The notes under the pieces are model-generated. The model did not search any database and was not told where the DNA came from. It was given only the letters and a program-made list of their open reading frames with translations. Source: Marinilactibacillus sp. Marseille-P9653 (GTDB taxonomy: Bacteria > Bacillota > Bacilli > Lactobacillales > Carnobacteriaceae_A). Taken from it: DNA of 64,000 bases. A program made the position numbers and the translations under genes. Every line of letters starts with the position of its first letter. Position 1 is the first letter of the stretch. This document shows positions 6,589-15,351 of this stretch, piece after piece. The stretch covers positions 186,001-250,000 of the forward strand of contig NZ_CAKAKH010000001.1 in NCBI RefSeq assembly GCF_916618885.1. The letters are read 5' to 3'.

Positions 6589-6936
6589 ATTTGCAACCTC
6601 CTGTTTTTAATAAAAATATACGGAAAAACTTTACATGATAACCTATTATGTCACTAATGGAAAGGGTTTACAAACAGTCAGATAAATAAAATCGTAATAA
6701 AATTAAAATTATCACTCCAAAGCTATGCTAGGTATAAGAATGAAGACGGATGCGGGCTCCACTTATTTATTTTTTTGAAATCAAAACTCATAGAAGCTAG
6801 AGAAAGTATGATCGTTTGAATTGCAAAAGTGGAAGCGGTTGTATTAAAGTTAAATTATTAAGAAATAGAATCTTACTGAGCACATAAGATTAATCGGCAG
6901 ATAAGGGACGTTAGGGTAATAAGAAAGGAGAATAAT
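6589..6936. other. Intergenic region between divergent genes
   Basis: This 348-base AT-rich region carries the control sites for the minus-strand dehydrogenase and the plus-strand ABC operon. I see the ribosome sites next to each start and one cre-like sequence at 6830-6843, but no convincing -35/-10 pair and no hairpin or open frame. Confidence 0.5.
6830..6843. promoter_or_regulatory. Possible cre (CcpA) site for the sugar ABC operon
   Basis: TGGAAGCGGTTGTA matches 11 of 14 positions of the cre consensus TGWAARCGNTNWCA, including the central AAGCG. The mismatches are at the outer right half, so the assignment is weak. Confidence 0.35.
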
Positions 6937-8262
6937 ATGTTAATACAGGATAATTTGACTAACGGTAGCAAAGTGTTTTTTGTAGGAACTTGTGCATTAC
7001 TTTTAGGGGCTTGTGGAAATGAGGATGGCGCTGGACCAGGTGGTATGGGGTCAAACGACGATTCAAGTGGCGAGACGATTCAACTGAATATCATGCAAGG
7101 GAAAGTTGAATTTAACACGCAGTTCAATGAATTAGCAGATCAATATATGGCAGAAAATGATAACGTTCAAATCGAGATCACTTCTGTAGGTGGAGGAACG
7201 GATTATTTCACACAACTCACGACAAGGTTTTCATCAGGGGACGAACCGGATATCTTTAGTGTTGCGGGTCCCAATGAAATTGAGCAATTCCAGGATACGA
7301 TGGCCGATATGTCTGACACAGATACAGCAGCGGCAGCCTTAGAAGGAACGATCGAAAATGTTACCCATGATGACGGAAGAATCGATGCGATTCCGTATAA
7401 CCTTGAGGGATACGGATTCGTCTACAATATGGAAGTGTTTGAACAAGCAGGAATTGACCCGGAAGCACTGTCGACTTATGAAGAGTTGAGAGATGCTGTA
7501 GAGACAATTGACAGTCAAAAAGAGACGCTGGGAATCGAAGCCGTATTTGCTTTACCGGGAGCTGAAAGCTGGGTTATGGGAGATCATTTGGCGAATGTTT
7601 ATTTATCTCCAGAACTGAACGAAAGTCCACTCGAAGCTTACAATGCAGAAACGCTGGCTTTTGAAAGAGCAGACGAGTTTCAGCAAATGCTAGATTTACA
7701 GGTGGATTATTCAATCGAACCCGTATTGAGTCTGGATTATTCTCAACAAGTTGAAGAGTATTTTTCATTGGGACAAGTTGCAATGATTCAACAAGGAAAC
7801 TGGATTTATCCGACGTTAGAACAAATGGATCCTGAATTTGCGGAGTCTAATGTAGGGATGATTCCGATTCCGTTAGAAGGGTACGAAGACCGTTTACCGG
7901 TAGGTGTTCCAAATTACTGGGCAGTGAATGATAATAATGATGATGCAACTGTTCAAGCTGCAAAAGACTTTTTAGACTGGATGTATTTATCCGATGTAGG
8001 AAAAGACTTTGTCGTATCAGAATTTAATTTCGTTCCAGCTTATGAAGGATACGAAGATCTGGAAATTAGTGATCCACTTTCTCAAATTGTTTATGACTAT
8101 TCTCAGAGTGGAGATACGTTAGGTTGGGTCTTTACTGGCTTCCCGACTGGGTATCAGTTAAATGAATTTGGACCGAACCTCCAAGCCTATATCGGCGGAG
8201 AAATGACGTGGGAAGAAGCTATTGAATCCTCAAAAGAAGCTTGGGAGTCGATGAGACAATAA
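6937..8262 (+). CDS. Sugar ABC transporter substrate-binding lipoprotein
   Basis: The 441-residue protein has a lipoprotein signal with lipobox LLGAC near residue 26, then a Gly/Asp-rich spacer. The rest follows the family 1 extracellular solute-binding pattern (MsmE/MalE type), with IDAIPYNLEGYGFVYNMEVF and GQVAMIQQGNWIYP typical of sugar binders. It would capture a mono- or oligosaccharide outside the membrane and deliver it to the two permeases that follow. AAAGGAG lies before the ATG. It is the first gene of the operon, separated from the permeases by a hairpin (8269-8314), a layout that usually allows more binding protein than permease. The sugar is unknown. Confidence 0.85.
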   Translation: MLIQDNLTNGSKVFFVGTCALLLGACGNEDGAGPGGMGSNDDSSGETIQLNIMQGKVEFNTQFNELADQYMAENDNVQIEITSVGGGTDYFTQLTTRFSSGDEPDIFSVAGPNEIEQFQDTMADMSDTDTAAAALEGTIENVTHDDGRIDAIPYNLEGYGFVYNMEVFEQAGIDPEALSTYEELRDAVETIDSQKETLGIEAVFALPGAESWVMGDHLANVYLSPELNESPLEAYNAETLAFERADEFQQMLDLQVDYSIEPVLSLDYSQQVEEYFSLGQVAMIQQGNWIYPTLEQMDPEFAESNVGMIPIPLEGYEDRLPVGVPNYWAVNDNNDDATVQAAKDFLDWMYLSDVGKDFVVSEFNFVPAYEGYEDLEISDPLSQIVYDYSQSGDTLGWVFTGFPTGYQLNEFGPNLQAYIGGEMTWEEAIESSKEAWESMRQ

Positions 8263-8268
8263 TAGGAT

Positions 8269-8314
8269 ATTGAAAGAGAGTCGTTTGGTACATTAAAAAA
8301 TGGCTCTTTTCAAT
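8269..8314 (+). terminator. Intercistronic hairpin after the binding-protein gene
   Basis: ATTGAAAGAG (8269-8278) pairs with CTCTTTTCAAT (8304-8314), one bulge, 25-base loop. It lies between the binding protein and permease genes and could attenuate transcription or protect the upstream mRNA. Confidence 0.5.
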
Positions 8315-8359
8315 TTAATCATCAGCTGAATGTATGATTGTTAGAAAGGAAGTCCTAAG

Positions 8360-9220
8360 ATGAAAAACAAAGAAATGACATTCTGGTTATTTATAACCCC
8401 TGTTCTACTTAGTTTATCACTAGTCGTTATTGTACCTGTCCTTATGGGCGTTTTCTATTCTTTTACGAATTGGGACGGATTAAATTTCACAGCATTCGTA
8501 GGAATAGATCATTACCGTAGATTGATTGGCGATGAGCAATTTTTGCAATCTCTCTGGTTTACAGTTCGATTCGCTTTAACAAGTATTATTTTACTGAACG
8601 TTATTGGCTTGGGACTGGCATTACTAGTAACGAGTAAGCTGAAAAGCCGCAATCTTTTAAGAACCATCTTTTTTATGCCGAATCTAATTGGTGGATTGAT
8701 TCTGGGATTTATTTGGCAATTTATCTTTATCCGCGTTTTTTCTACAATAGGAGATGTCATAGGTGCCGAAGTTCTGAAAGGTTGGTTGTCGACGCCGGCA
8801 ACGGGATTTTGGGGACTCGTGATTCTGACGGTATGGCAAATGGCAGGTTATATTATGATCATTTACATTGCCTACTTACAAGGCGTGCCCAAAGAATTAA
8901 TGGAGTCTGCAGAAATTGATGGGGCGACACCAGGTCAGAAATTCAGACACGTTATTTTTCCTTTGATTGCACCAGCATTTACCGTAACCATGTTTTTAAC
9001 GTTGTCCAATTCGTTTAAAATTTATGATCAGAATTTATCTTTAACAGGTGGAGGACCTTATAATTCCACTCAAATGGTTGCCATGAATATTGTAGATACT
9101 GCTTTTTCTGGAAATCAAATGGCTTACGGTCAATCAAAAGCCATTGTGTTTTTTGTCATTGTAGCAATCATTTCTCTGAGTCAAGTTTACTACAATAAGA
9201 AAAGAGAGGTGGACCTATAA
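8360..9220 (+). CDS. Sugar ABC transporter permease, MalF/MsmF type
   Basis: The 286-residue integral membrane protein has six predicted helices and the cytoplasmic EAA loop ELMESAEIDGATPGQKFRHV, which docks onto the ATPase. It belongs to the binding-protein-dependent sugar permease family and pairs with the next gene. GAAAGGAAG precedes the ATG. Its stop overlaps the start of the next gene (TAATG at 9218-9222), so the two are translationally coupled. No ATPase gene is in the operon, so a shared MsmX/MsmK-type ATPase encoded elsewhere is expected. Confidence 0.9.
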   Translation: MKNKEMTFWLFITPVLLSLSLVVIVPVLMGVFYSFTNWDGLNFTAFVGIDHYRRLIGDEQFLQSLWFTVRFALTSIILLNVIGLGLALLVTSKLKSRNLLRTIFFMPNLIGGLILGFIWQFIFIRVFSTIGDVIGAEVLKGWLSTPATGFWGLVILTVWQMAGYIMIIYIAYLQGVPKELMESAEIDGATPGQKFRHVIFPLIAPAFTVTMFLTLSNSFKIYDQNLSLTGGGPYNSTQMVAMNIVDTAFSGNQMAYGQSKAIVFFVIVAIISLSQVYYNKKREVDL

Positions 9221-10038
9221 TGAAAAAGAAAAAATGGTCGATTTATGTACTAGAAGTTTTCGGTCTTTTACTGGGATTCGTTTGGGTTTCTCCATTTTAT
9301 TTGATGATCGTGAATAGTTTCAAAGACCCAAGAGGAATTTTTTCAAATGTGTTGACCCCTCCTTCAGAATTGAATTTTGCGAATTACCAGCAAGCTTTTG
9401 AAGATTTACAGTTTGTGCGTTCATTTTTCAACTCGTTGATGATTACCGTAGCGAGTGTGGTCATTATCATTCTCTTTTCTTCAATGGCTGGATATGCACT
9501 AGCGAGAAATAAAAGTAAGTTGAGTAGCATGATTCTACTGCTATTCGTTGCGGCTATGCTAATTCCTTTTCAATCCGTTATGATTCCGTTGACCTCAAAC
9601 TTTGGTCAAATTGGCATGTTGAATCGCGTTGGACTAATCCATATGTATCTTGGTTTCGGTTGTAGTTTATCGATCTTTTTATATCACGGAGCGATGACAG
9701 GAATTTCCGTTACCCTAGATGAAGCAGCTAGAATGGATGGTGCTAATAAGCTACAGATTTTTTGGCGGATTATTTTCCCGTTACTTAAACCAATATCCGT
9801 AACAGTTGCGATTTTAAATGTTATCTGGATCTGGAATGACTACTTGCTTCCCTCACTAGTACTAGGAAACAGTAGTCAAACCATTCCGATTCGAATGTTT
9901 TATTTCTTCGGACAATATACAAGACAGTGGCATTTGGCCTTAGCGGGATTAACCATTGCAATCATCCCTGTAATTATTTTTTACTTCACTTCTCAAAAAC
10001 AGATTGTTGAAGGTGTAGCAGAAGGTGCGGTTAAATAG
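9220..10038 (+). CDS. Sugar ABC transporter permease, MalG/MsmG type
   Basis: This 272-residue membrane protein has six predicted helices, a conserved NSF motif after helix 1 (YLMIVNSFKDPRGIF) and the EAA loop LDEAARMDGANKLQIFWRII. It forms the heterodimeric channel with the upstream permease. It overlaps the preceding gene by one base. The C-terminus, QKQIVEGVAEGAVK, is the usual end for this family. The DUF624 gene follows 26 bases later and is probably in the same transcript. Confidence 0.9.
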   Translation: MKKKKWSIYVLEVFGLLLGFVWVSPFYLMIVNSFKDPRGIFSNVLTPPSELNFANYQQAFEDLQFVRSFFNSLMITVASVVIIILFSSMAGYALARNKSKLSSMILLLFVAAMLIPFQSVMIPLTSNFGQIGMLNRVGLIHMYLGFGCSLSIFLYHGAMTGISVTLDEAARMDGANKLQIFWRIIFPLLKPISVTVAILNVIWIWNDYLLPSLVLGNSSQTIPIRMFYFFGQYTRQWHLALAGLTIAIIPVIIFYFTSQKQIVEGVAEGAVK

Positions 10039-10064
10039 AGCAGCGCCAGTAAAGGAGTAAACGA

Positions 10065-10790
10065 ATGGCAAAAGGAAAATTCTATTTCACATTATATGAG
10101 CTTTCAGATAAGCTGACGACACTTTTTTTATTCAATTTATTCTGGTTAATGTTGAATATTCCAGTGATTCTATTGACTATGCAAATATTGGTCGTTACTC
10201 AGTTGGGTAGCTATTATATTTTAGGACCATTATTGATATGGACACTCCCGGTATTTTTCTATCCTAGTACGCAAGCCTTGTTCTGCGTTGTCAGAGATCT
10301 TATCTTAGACAAAGGAAGTTTAACGTTGAAATCTTTCTGGACCTACTTTATAACAAATTACAAAGAAAGTTTCTTGACGGGCATTATGCTTACAGGTGCA
10401 CTTGTTGGTGTAGGAGTAGGGTTATTTTATAGCTGGTCTATCAGTTTTATGATGTTCACGATCTTTCTGGTTTTACTTTTTTATGTCTTGACCATGATAA
10501 TCCAGTTATTCTCTTTTCAAGCACATTTTAATATGCCCGTTTGGTGGAAATTCAAACGAATGCATCAGCTAGTTTTTGCAAAAATCCTTTATTCTATCAG
10601 TTCTCTTTTAGTGGTTTTACTGATTCTCTATGCTACCTTTGAAATGAGTTTATTTATCTTTGTATTAGCAGCACCTGTTGCCAGTGTTTATAGTGCGTTT
10701 TTCTTGTTCAAAGTGCAATACAACAAGATGATGCGTTTGCGTAAACAGACCTCTAAAAGATTAGATACCAGCGAGTTCTTAGAGGTTTAG
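10065..10790 (+). CDS. DUF624 (YesL-like) membrane protein
   Basis: The 241-residue protein has five to six predicted membrane helices and the N-terminal pattern LFLFNLFWLMLNIPVILLTM, which resembles the DUF624/YesL family. These proteins are often encoded beside sugar ABC importers and YesMN-type two-component systems; their biochemical role is not known. AAAGGAG precedes the ATG. The position directly after the permease genes suggests a role in the same uptake system. A second member of the family is at 45284-45949 in the xyloglucan locus. Confidence 0.75.
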   Translation: MAKGKFYFTLYELSDKLTTLFLFNLFWLMLNIPVILLTMQILVVTQLGSYYILGPLLIWTLPVFFYPSTQALFCVVRDLILDKGSLTLKSFWTYFITNYKESFLTGIMLTGALVGVGVGLFYSWSISFMMFTIFLVLLFYVLTMIIQLFSFQAHFNMPVWWKFKRMHQLVFAKILYSISSLLVVLLILYATFEMSLFIFVLAAPVASVYSAFFLFKVQYNKMMRLRKQTSKRLDTSEFLEV

Positions 10791-10839
10791 CGCATAATTT
10801 GATACAATGGTAAATAAATAAAGTTAAAGGGGCGAGTGT

Positions 10840-11916
10840 GTGTCAGTGTTTGAGAATTGGATCGAATATTTAAATGACGTAGGATTATCGTACTGGCTAG
10901 GTGGAATCTTTGGCGTTATTGGAATATTTATTATCAGGCTTGTTTTAAAGCAAATTGGAGAACGATTGATTCAATCTGAAAGATTGGTCGCCTTATGGAA
11001 AACATTTCTCAACTGGAGTACGCTTTTTCTACTCATCATTTTCCTATTGAGTTACTTATCGAATACGCCTTGGCTCTACGATACGCTGTTTGTTTTCGGA
11101 GAGACGAACGTCTCAATTTTCTTGATTTTAGCTGTTTTGTTTGTTGTTGTGATTGCTGTCCGGTTTTCAAATGCAGTTAAACGCTACGTTCTCCCTACTC
11201 TATATTCTAAATACGAGTTAGATAGAGGCATGCAGGCAACATTCAATACATTATTTCAATATGTGGTCGTAGCGATTGCGATTCTAGTAGCTCTTTCTTC
11301 TTTAGGATTTAATCTAACAAGCCTGACCGTGGTCGTCAGTGTATTAGGAGTTGGGATTGGGTTTGGACTTCAAAATATTATGTCTAACTTTATTTCAGGT
11401 CTGATTATTTTGTTTGAGCGTCCAGTAAAAGTGGGCGACCGCATCATTATCGATGATACGATTGCGGACATTGAAGAAATTAAAATGCGTGCAACGATTG
11501 TACGGACAAGAGCGAACGAGCGTATGATCATTCCAAATTCATTTTTCTTAGAAGAAAAATTTATCAACCGTTCCTATGCGGATACTCGTTTAAGAATTTC
11601 CATACAGGTGGGCGTATCTTATGATAGTGACGTTAAACTAGTAAAAAGATTGCTAGAAGAATCTGTTGTAGAATTAAGAGAAGAGAAATGGCACAATATA
11701 TTAAACGACCCAAAACCAAGAGTGTTCTTCGAAGATTTTGGAGATTCCTCTTTGGATTTCAAGGTTTGGTTCTGGATCGACCAGCAGACGGACGAAAGAG
11801 AATTCCGTGTGCCAAGTGATTTGAGGTTCAAGATATTTGAAAAATTCAATGAACATGACATCGAAATTCCTTTCCCACAGAGAGATCTTCACATGATTGA
11901 ACCATCTAAAAGATAA
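10840..11916 (+). CDS. Small-conductance mechanosensitive channel, MscS family
   Basis: The 358-residue protein has several N-terminal helices, a pore helix with the small-residue pattern VSVLGVGIGFGLQNIMSNF (near residue 170) and the beta domain motif LFERPVKVGDRI that marks MscS channels. It releases solutes when membrane tension rises during osmotic downshock. The start is GTG at 10840, with AAAGGGG ten bases upstream. An extended -10 (TGATACAAT) sits near 10800-10808 in the gap after the DUF624 gene, so it may have its own promoter. A weak terminator follows. Confidence 0.85.
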   Translation: MSVFENWIEYLNDVGLSYWLGGIFGVIGIFIIRLVLKQIGERLIQSERLVALWKTFLNWSTLFLLIIFLLSYLSNTPWLYDTLFVFGETNVSIFLILAVLFVVVIAVRFSNAVKRYVLPTLYSKYELDRGMQATFNTLFQYVVVAIAILVALSSLGFNLTSLTVVVSVLGVGIGFGLQNIMSNFISGLIILFERPVKVGDRIIIDDTIADIEEIKMRATIVRTRANERMIIPNSFFLEEKFINRSYADTRLRISIQVGVSYDSDVKLVKRLLEESVVELREEKWHNILNDPKPRVFFEDFGDSSLDFKVWFWIDQQTDEREFRVPSDLRFKIFEKFNEHDIEIPFPQRDLHMIEPSKR

Positions 11917-11924
11917 AAAAGTTT

Positions 11925-11962
11925 CTAAAAATCTGACTCAATTGGTGGGTCAGGTTTTTTAT
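11925..11962 (+). terminator. Terminator after the MscS gene
   Basis: AAAAATCTGAC pairs with GTCAGGTTTTTT around an 11-base loop, ending in a T run. Confidence 0.65.
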
Positions 11963-12166
11963 TTTCAAAAATCATGAGTTATAAAAAAAGTCAGTGAAAA
12001 AAATAATCAGTCAATTACTTTGTAAGATTCATACAAGGAAACCAACTATACTATTCAATATCTCTTATATATTTCCAAAAAAAAGTATAGAAATGTCAGA
12101 TGAGCTTAGGTATAATGAGATTATTATAATTATATTTATATTACACAGGGAACGAGGCATCATGAC

Positions 12167-13033
12167 ATGAGATTAGGGGAGAAAATCAAAAGAAGAAGAA
12201 AAGAAATTGGCATGACACAAATCGATCTCGCTGAGGGTATCTGTACGCAAGCTATGGTTAGTCGACTTGAGAAACAAAAAGTCCGACCTAGTCGAGATCT
12301 GATGGAAAAACTTGCGGATAGAATGGATACACCTATGAGCTTCTTTTATGGAGAAGATTCCTTGGAAATCAGACATTCTCAAGTGAGTCAGTTAGGTAAA
12401 ATGATTCGACAACACCTTGACCGTAGAGAGTATGATTCGGTTGCGTACTTAGTGGAGACGAACCACGAGTTAATAGCGATATCTGTAGGGGATGATAAGC
12501 TATTTTTCGAGTGGATTAAAGGGCTGTTGTATACTCACAGAGATGGAGATTACAAAAAGGCGCTCAATCATCTGATCTCAATCGAAGAAGGCACGAAAAA
12601 AGGGGAATTACGTGTCGAAATCATTGATAGTATCGGAAACCAGTATCAAAGAATTCACGAATACAAGAAAGCGGAAGAATACTATCAAAAAGGATTCGAG
12701 TCTTTCTCAGAATGGATGGGACACGAGAAAAAAGCAAAATTATTATTAAACTATTCTTTATGCCTTTCCAAGCAAGAAAAAAATCGAGAGTCACTGGAGA
12801 AAGTATTGCAGGGACTTGAGTTGCTGATCCAAAACAATACACTCTTTTTACTGGGGGATTTCTTTTATCAAAAAGGGTATTGTTTAGAACATTTGGATCA
12901 AGTTCGCCAAGCGGTCGAATCGTATAAGAAAGCTGCATTTATATTCGATATTCAACAAAATGAACGATTCGTTACAATGGCAAATCTAGCAATCGATGAA
13001 TTGGCAGAAACGGAAGTAGAACAGAATGGATAA
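12167..13033 (+). CDS. Helix-turn-helix regulator with TPR-like repeats (RRNPP type)
   Basis: The 288-residue cytoplasmic protein has an N-terminal XRE/Cro helix-turn-helix (residues 1-60, GEKIKRRRKEIGMTQIDLAE) followed by helical repeats resembling tetratricopeptide repeats (about 70-285, with EYKKAEEYYQKGFESF and VRQAVESYKKAAFIF). This is the layout of RRNPP quorum-sensing receptors such as PlcR and Rgg, which bind short imported peptides. No small secreted-peptide gene is visible directly downstream, where a terminator follows at once, so the ligand is unknown. AACGAGG lies nine bases before the ATG. TATAAT at about 12111-12116 may be the -10 box. Confidence 0.75.
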   Translation: MRLGEKIKRRRKEIGMTQIDLAEGICTQAMVSRLEKQKVRPSRDLMEKLADRMDTPMSFFYGEDSLEIRHSQVSQLGKMIRQHLDRREYDSVAYLVETNHELIAISVGDDKLFFEWIKGLLYTHRDGDYKKALNHLISIEEGTKKGELRVEIIDSIGNQYQRIHEYKKAEEYYQKGFESFSEWMGHEKKAKLLLNYSLCLSKQEKNRESLEKVLQGLELLIQNNTLFLLGDFFYQKGYCLEHLDQVRQAVESYKKAAFIFDIQQNERFVTMANLAIDELAETEVEQNG

Positions 13034-13038
13034 CACAA

Positions 13039-13086
13039 AAAAGGCACAGTATCTGTCCCAGGAGGATCGATTCTGTGCCTTTTTTT
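13039..13086. terminator. Terminator between convergent genes
   Basis: AAAAGGCACAG pairs with CTGTGCCTTTT, loop about 23 bases, A run on the left and T run on the right, so it can serve both strands. Confidence 0.75.
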
Positions 13087-13142
13087 GTAGAGAAGCAAAT
13101 GAGACATCTAACTAAAAGAGAAGCAAATACTTTTTTATTACG

Positions 13143-14063
13143 TTAGCTTAATGGTGGTAAGTGATGTTCAATCAGTATTCTTTTTGACTCTAACCATTCA
13201 GGAAGCTGAAGCATTTCGCCTAACTGCTCTATAGGTTCATCGACAGAAAATCCAGGTGTATCTGTAGCGATTTCCATAATGATATCTCCATGTTCTTTGA
13301 AGTACATTGCTTTGAAATAATCACGATCTTTGATTTCGGTCGTTGGGTAACCATTATCCATTAAGAAGTTTTGCCATTCTAATTGATCCGCCTCATCTTT
13401 TGCGCGAAAAGCAATATGGTGAACAGTACCGACTCCGAAACTTCCAGTAACGGGTTCTACTTTTTTGATATCCAACGTATGCCCAACTTGTTCGCTAGCT
13501 TTGAATCTAGTATAGGTGGCAGACTCTGCTACTTGTTCAAACCCAAAAAATTGTTCGACCAATTCTGATGTTTTGTCTACATGCGTTGATAATAATTGAG
13601 CGCCTGCGAATCCTAAAATCTTTTTATCATCGGGAATGTCTGAAGATGCCCATGGATGAGCGAGGGATCCGGAACGTGCAATTAAACCTAAACTCAAGCC
13701 GTGCGGATCACTGAAGTAAAGTGTTTCTTCATCAAATACTGTTTCGCGAGCAACTTCAATATTAAAAGATTGGAGTCTCTCTAACCAGAAATCCAACGCT
13801 CTTGTATCCACTTGAAAGAAGGTCGTACCAACCTGTCCAGTCCCAACAGTTCCTTTATAAGCATTTGGCCATGGGAAAAAGGTCATGATCGTTCCAGGGC
13901 TTCCTGTTTCATCTCCGAAATATAAGTGATACGTTCCTGGATCGTCAAAGTTTACCGTTTTTTTGATCAATCGTAATCCAAGAACGGATGAATAGAAGGC
14001 GACAGTCTCTTTAGGATTACCAACAATTGCGGAGACGTGATGAATACTCGTTGTTTTTTTCAT
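13143..14063 (-). CDS. Ring-cleaving dioxygenase / glyoxalase family protein (MhqO-like)
   Basis: The 306-residue protein consists of two vicinal-oxygen-chelate modules (about 5-130 and 150-275). Likely metal ligands are the His in TTSIHHVSAIVGN at the start, the His in GTVHHIAFRAKD and the Glu in GDIIMEIATDTPG. It matches the extradiol dioxygenase-like group that includes MhqO of Bacillus, linked to quinone and catechol stress. The actual substrate is unknown. GGAGG precedes the ATG. It is transcribed alone, away from the mupG operon, with about 220 bases between the starts. No MarR-type regulator gene is next to it. Confidence 0.75.
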   Translation of the reverse strand: MKKTTSIHHVSAIVGNPKETVAFYSSVLGLRLIKKTVNFDDPGTYHLYFGDETGSPGTIMTFFPWPNAYKGTVGTGQVGTTFFQVDTRALDFWLERLQSFNIEVARETVFDEETLYFSDPHGLSLGLIARSGSLAHPWASSDIPDDKKILGFAGAQLLSTHVDKTSELVEQFFGFEQVAESATYTRFKASEQVGHTLDIKKVEPVTGSFGVGTVHHIAFRAKDEADQLEWQNFLMDNGYPTTEIKDRDYFKAMYFKEHGDIIMEIATDTPGFSVDEPIEQLGEMLQLPEWLESKRILIEHHLPPLS

Positions 14064-14214
14064 TTTTTACCCTCCTAATATTTACCTCATATAAATTTAT
14101 CTCTAATTCGTAATAATATTCATAAATGTATTCTATTCCTATCGGATAACAATGTCAACAGATCATCAAGTACATTTAAAATTAAAACAAATCACTAAAA
14201 TAGTAGTGTAAAAA

Positions 14215-14243
14215 TTGAAATATTATTTCATTTCATACATAAT
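14215..14243 (+). promoter_or_regulatory. Promoter of mupG-murQ-murR with overlapping palindromic operator
   Basis: TTGAAA (14215-14220), a 17-base spacer and CATAAT (14238-14243) form a good sigma-A promoter. TGAAATATTATTTCA (14216-14230), a perfect odd-length palindrome, covers the -35 box and the first part of the spacer. A repressor bound there would block RNA polymerase. The obvious candidate is MurR encoded at the end of the operon; the assignment is inferred. Confidence 0.65.
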
Positions 14244-14286
14244 AAAGTGGAAATGAACTATTGCGAAGCAGAGAGGATGTTCGATT

Positions 14287-15351
14287 ATGCTGGGAGCATC
14301 GATTTATTTGTCAGAGAGCGAAGAAATGAATCTTAAAATAATAGATATTTTACACATGAGAGGCATCAAAAAGCTATTCACCTCTCTTCATATACCAGAA
14401 GAGAATCCTAAACAAACCTTAATTGGACTTAAAAAGATTCTATCCAAAATCCAATTGAATCATATGACGCTTACGGTCGATGTTTCAGCAGGAACACTTG
14501 AGCAGTACGGTCTATCTAAAGAAGAAGCAACAGCTTTTTTTACAGATCTTGGCGTGACAAGTTTGAGAATGGATTATGGTTTTTCTCACAAAGAAATCAA
14601 ACAACTCAGTGACACTTTTGAGATTGTATTGAACGCCAGTACAATTACTGAAGAAACGTGCCAGTCCTTAATAGAAGCTGGTTTGGATCTCACCAATATT
14701 ACGGTATGCCACAATTACTATCCTAGAGAAAACACAGGATTGGACTTGGCCTTTTTTCTCAGAAGAAATCAGTTTTTAAAAGAAAAAGGATTCACTATTC
14801 AAGCTTTTATTCCAGGTGATTTAAAGAAAAGAGGTCCGATTTATGCTGGACTACCAACATTGGAAGCACATAGAGAAACGGATCCTTTACTTGCTTATCT
14901 AGAACTAAAGGAACATTACCTTGTAGATGAAGTTTTGATTGGAGACATCATGATGACCGAAAATGCTCTGGATAGAATCGTTAAATGGGAAAAAGAAGGT
15001 TTAATGATTCTTCCTGTTCAATTATTGTCGAAGGAGCTTCCAGAAAACTTTTATGCTATCCATCAAAATAGACAAGACGTGGCTAGAGATGTGATTCGCT
15101 CAGAAGATTCTCGCATTGTACTGAAAACAAAGAGCATTCAACCAAGTGTTGTGAAGGATCGACCAATTGGAACTGTAACACTGGATAACGATTTATATGG
15201 AAGATATAAGGGCGAACTACAGATCACAAAAAGAGCGCTACCTACAGATGATAAAGTCAATGTACTCGCAAGAATTCAAGAGAACTCAGTGGGATTACTT
15301 GAGTACATTACTGAAGGCGTAAAATTTCAATTTATGGAGGAATCAGAGTAA
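14287..15351 (+). CDS. mupG: 6-phospho-N-acetylmuramidase, DUF871/MupG family
   Basis: The 354-residue protein starts with LGASIYLSESEEMNLKIID and has the TIM-barrel followed by a small C-terminal domain (RPIGTVTLDNDLYGRYKGEL) that is typical of the DUF871 family. The characterised member, MupG of Staphylococcus aureus, cleaves the GlcNAc-MurNAc-6-phosphate disaccharide taken up during cell wall recycling. Its product is the substrate of MurQ, encoded next with no gap (TAAATG). AGAGAGGATG lies before the ATG. No PTS transporter gene (murP) is in this operon, so uptake must be encoded elsewhere. Confidence 0.85.
   Translation: MLGASIYLSESEEMNLKIIDILHMRGIKKLFTSLHIPEENPKQTLIGLKKILSKIQLNHMTLTVDVSAGTLEQYGLSKEEATAFFTDLGVTSLRMDYGFSHKEIKQLSDTFEIVLNASTITEETCQSLIEAGLDLTNITVCHNYYPRENTGLDLAFFLRRNQFLKEKGFTIQAFIPGDLKKRGPIYAGLPTLEAHRETDPLLAYLELKEHYLVDEVLIGDIMMTENALDRIVKWEKEGLMILPVQLLSKELPENFYAIHQNRQDVARDVIRSEDSRIVLKTKSIQPSVVKDRPIGTVTLDNDLYGRYKGELQITKRALPTDDKVNVLARIQENSVGLLEYITEGVKFQFMEESE

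Noticed and set aside
12167-13086. A peptide pheromone gene paired with the RRNPP-type regulator
   Set aside because: The regulator is followed at once by a terminator and a convergent gene, and no short secreted peptide frame with a ribosome site was found on either side.
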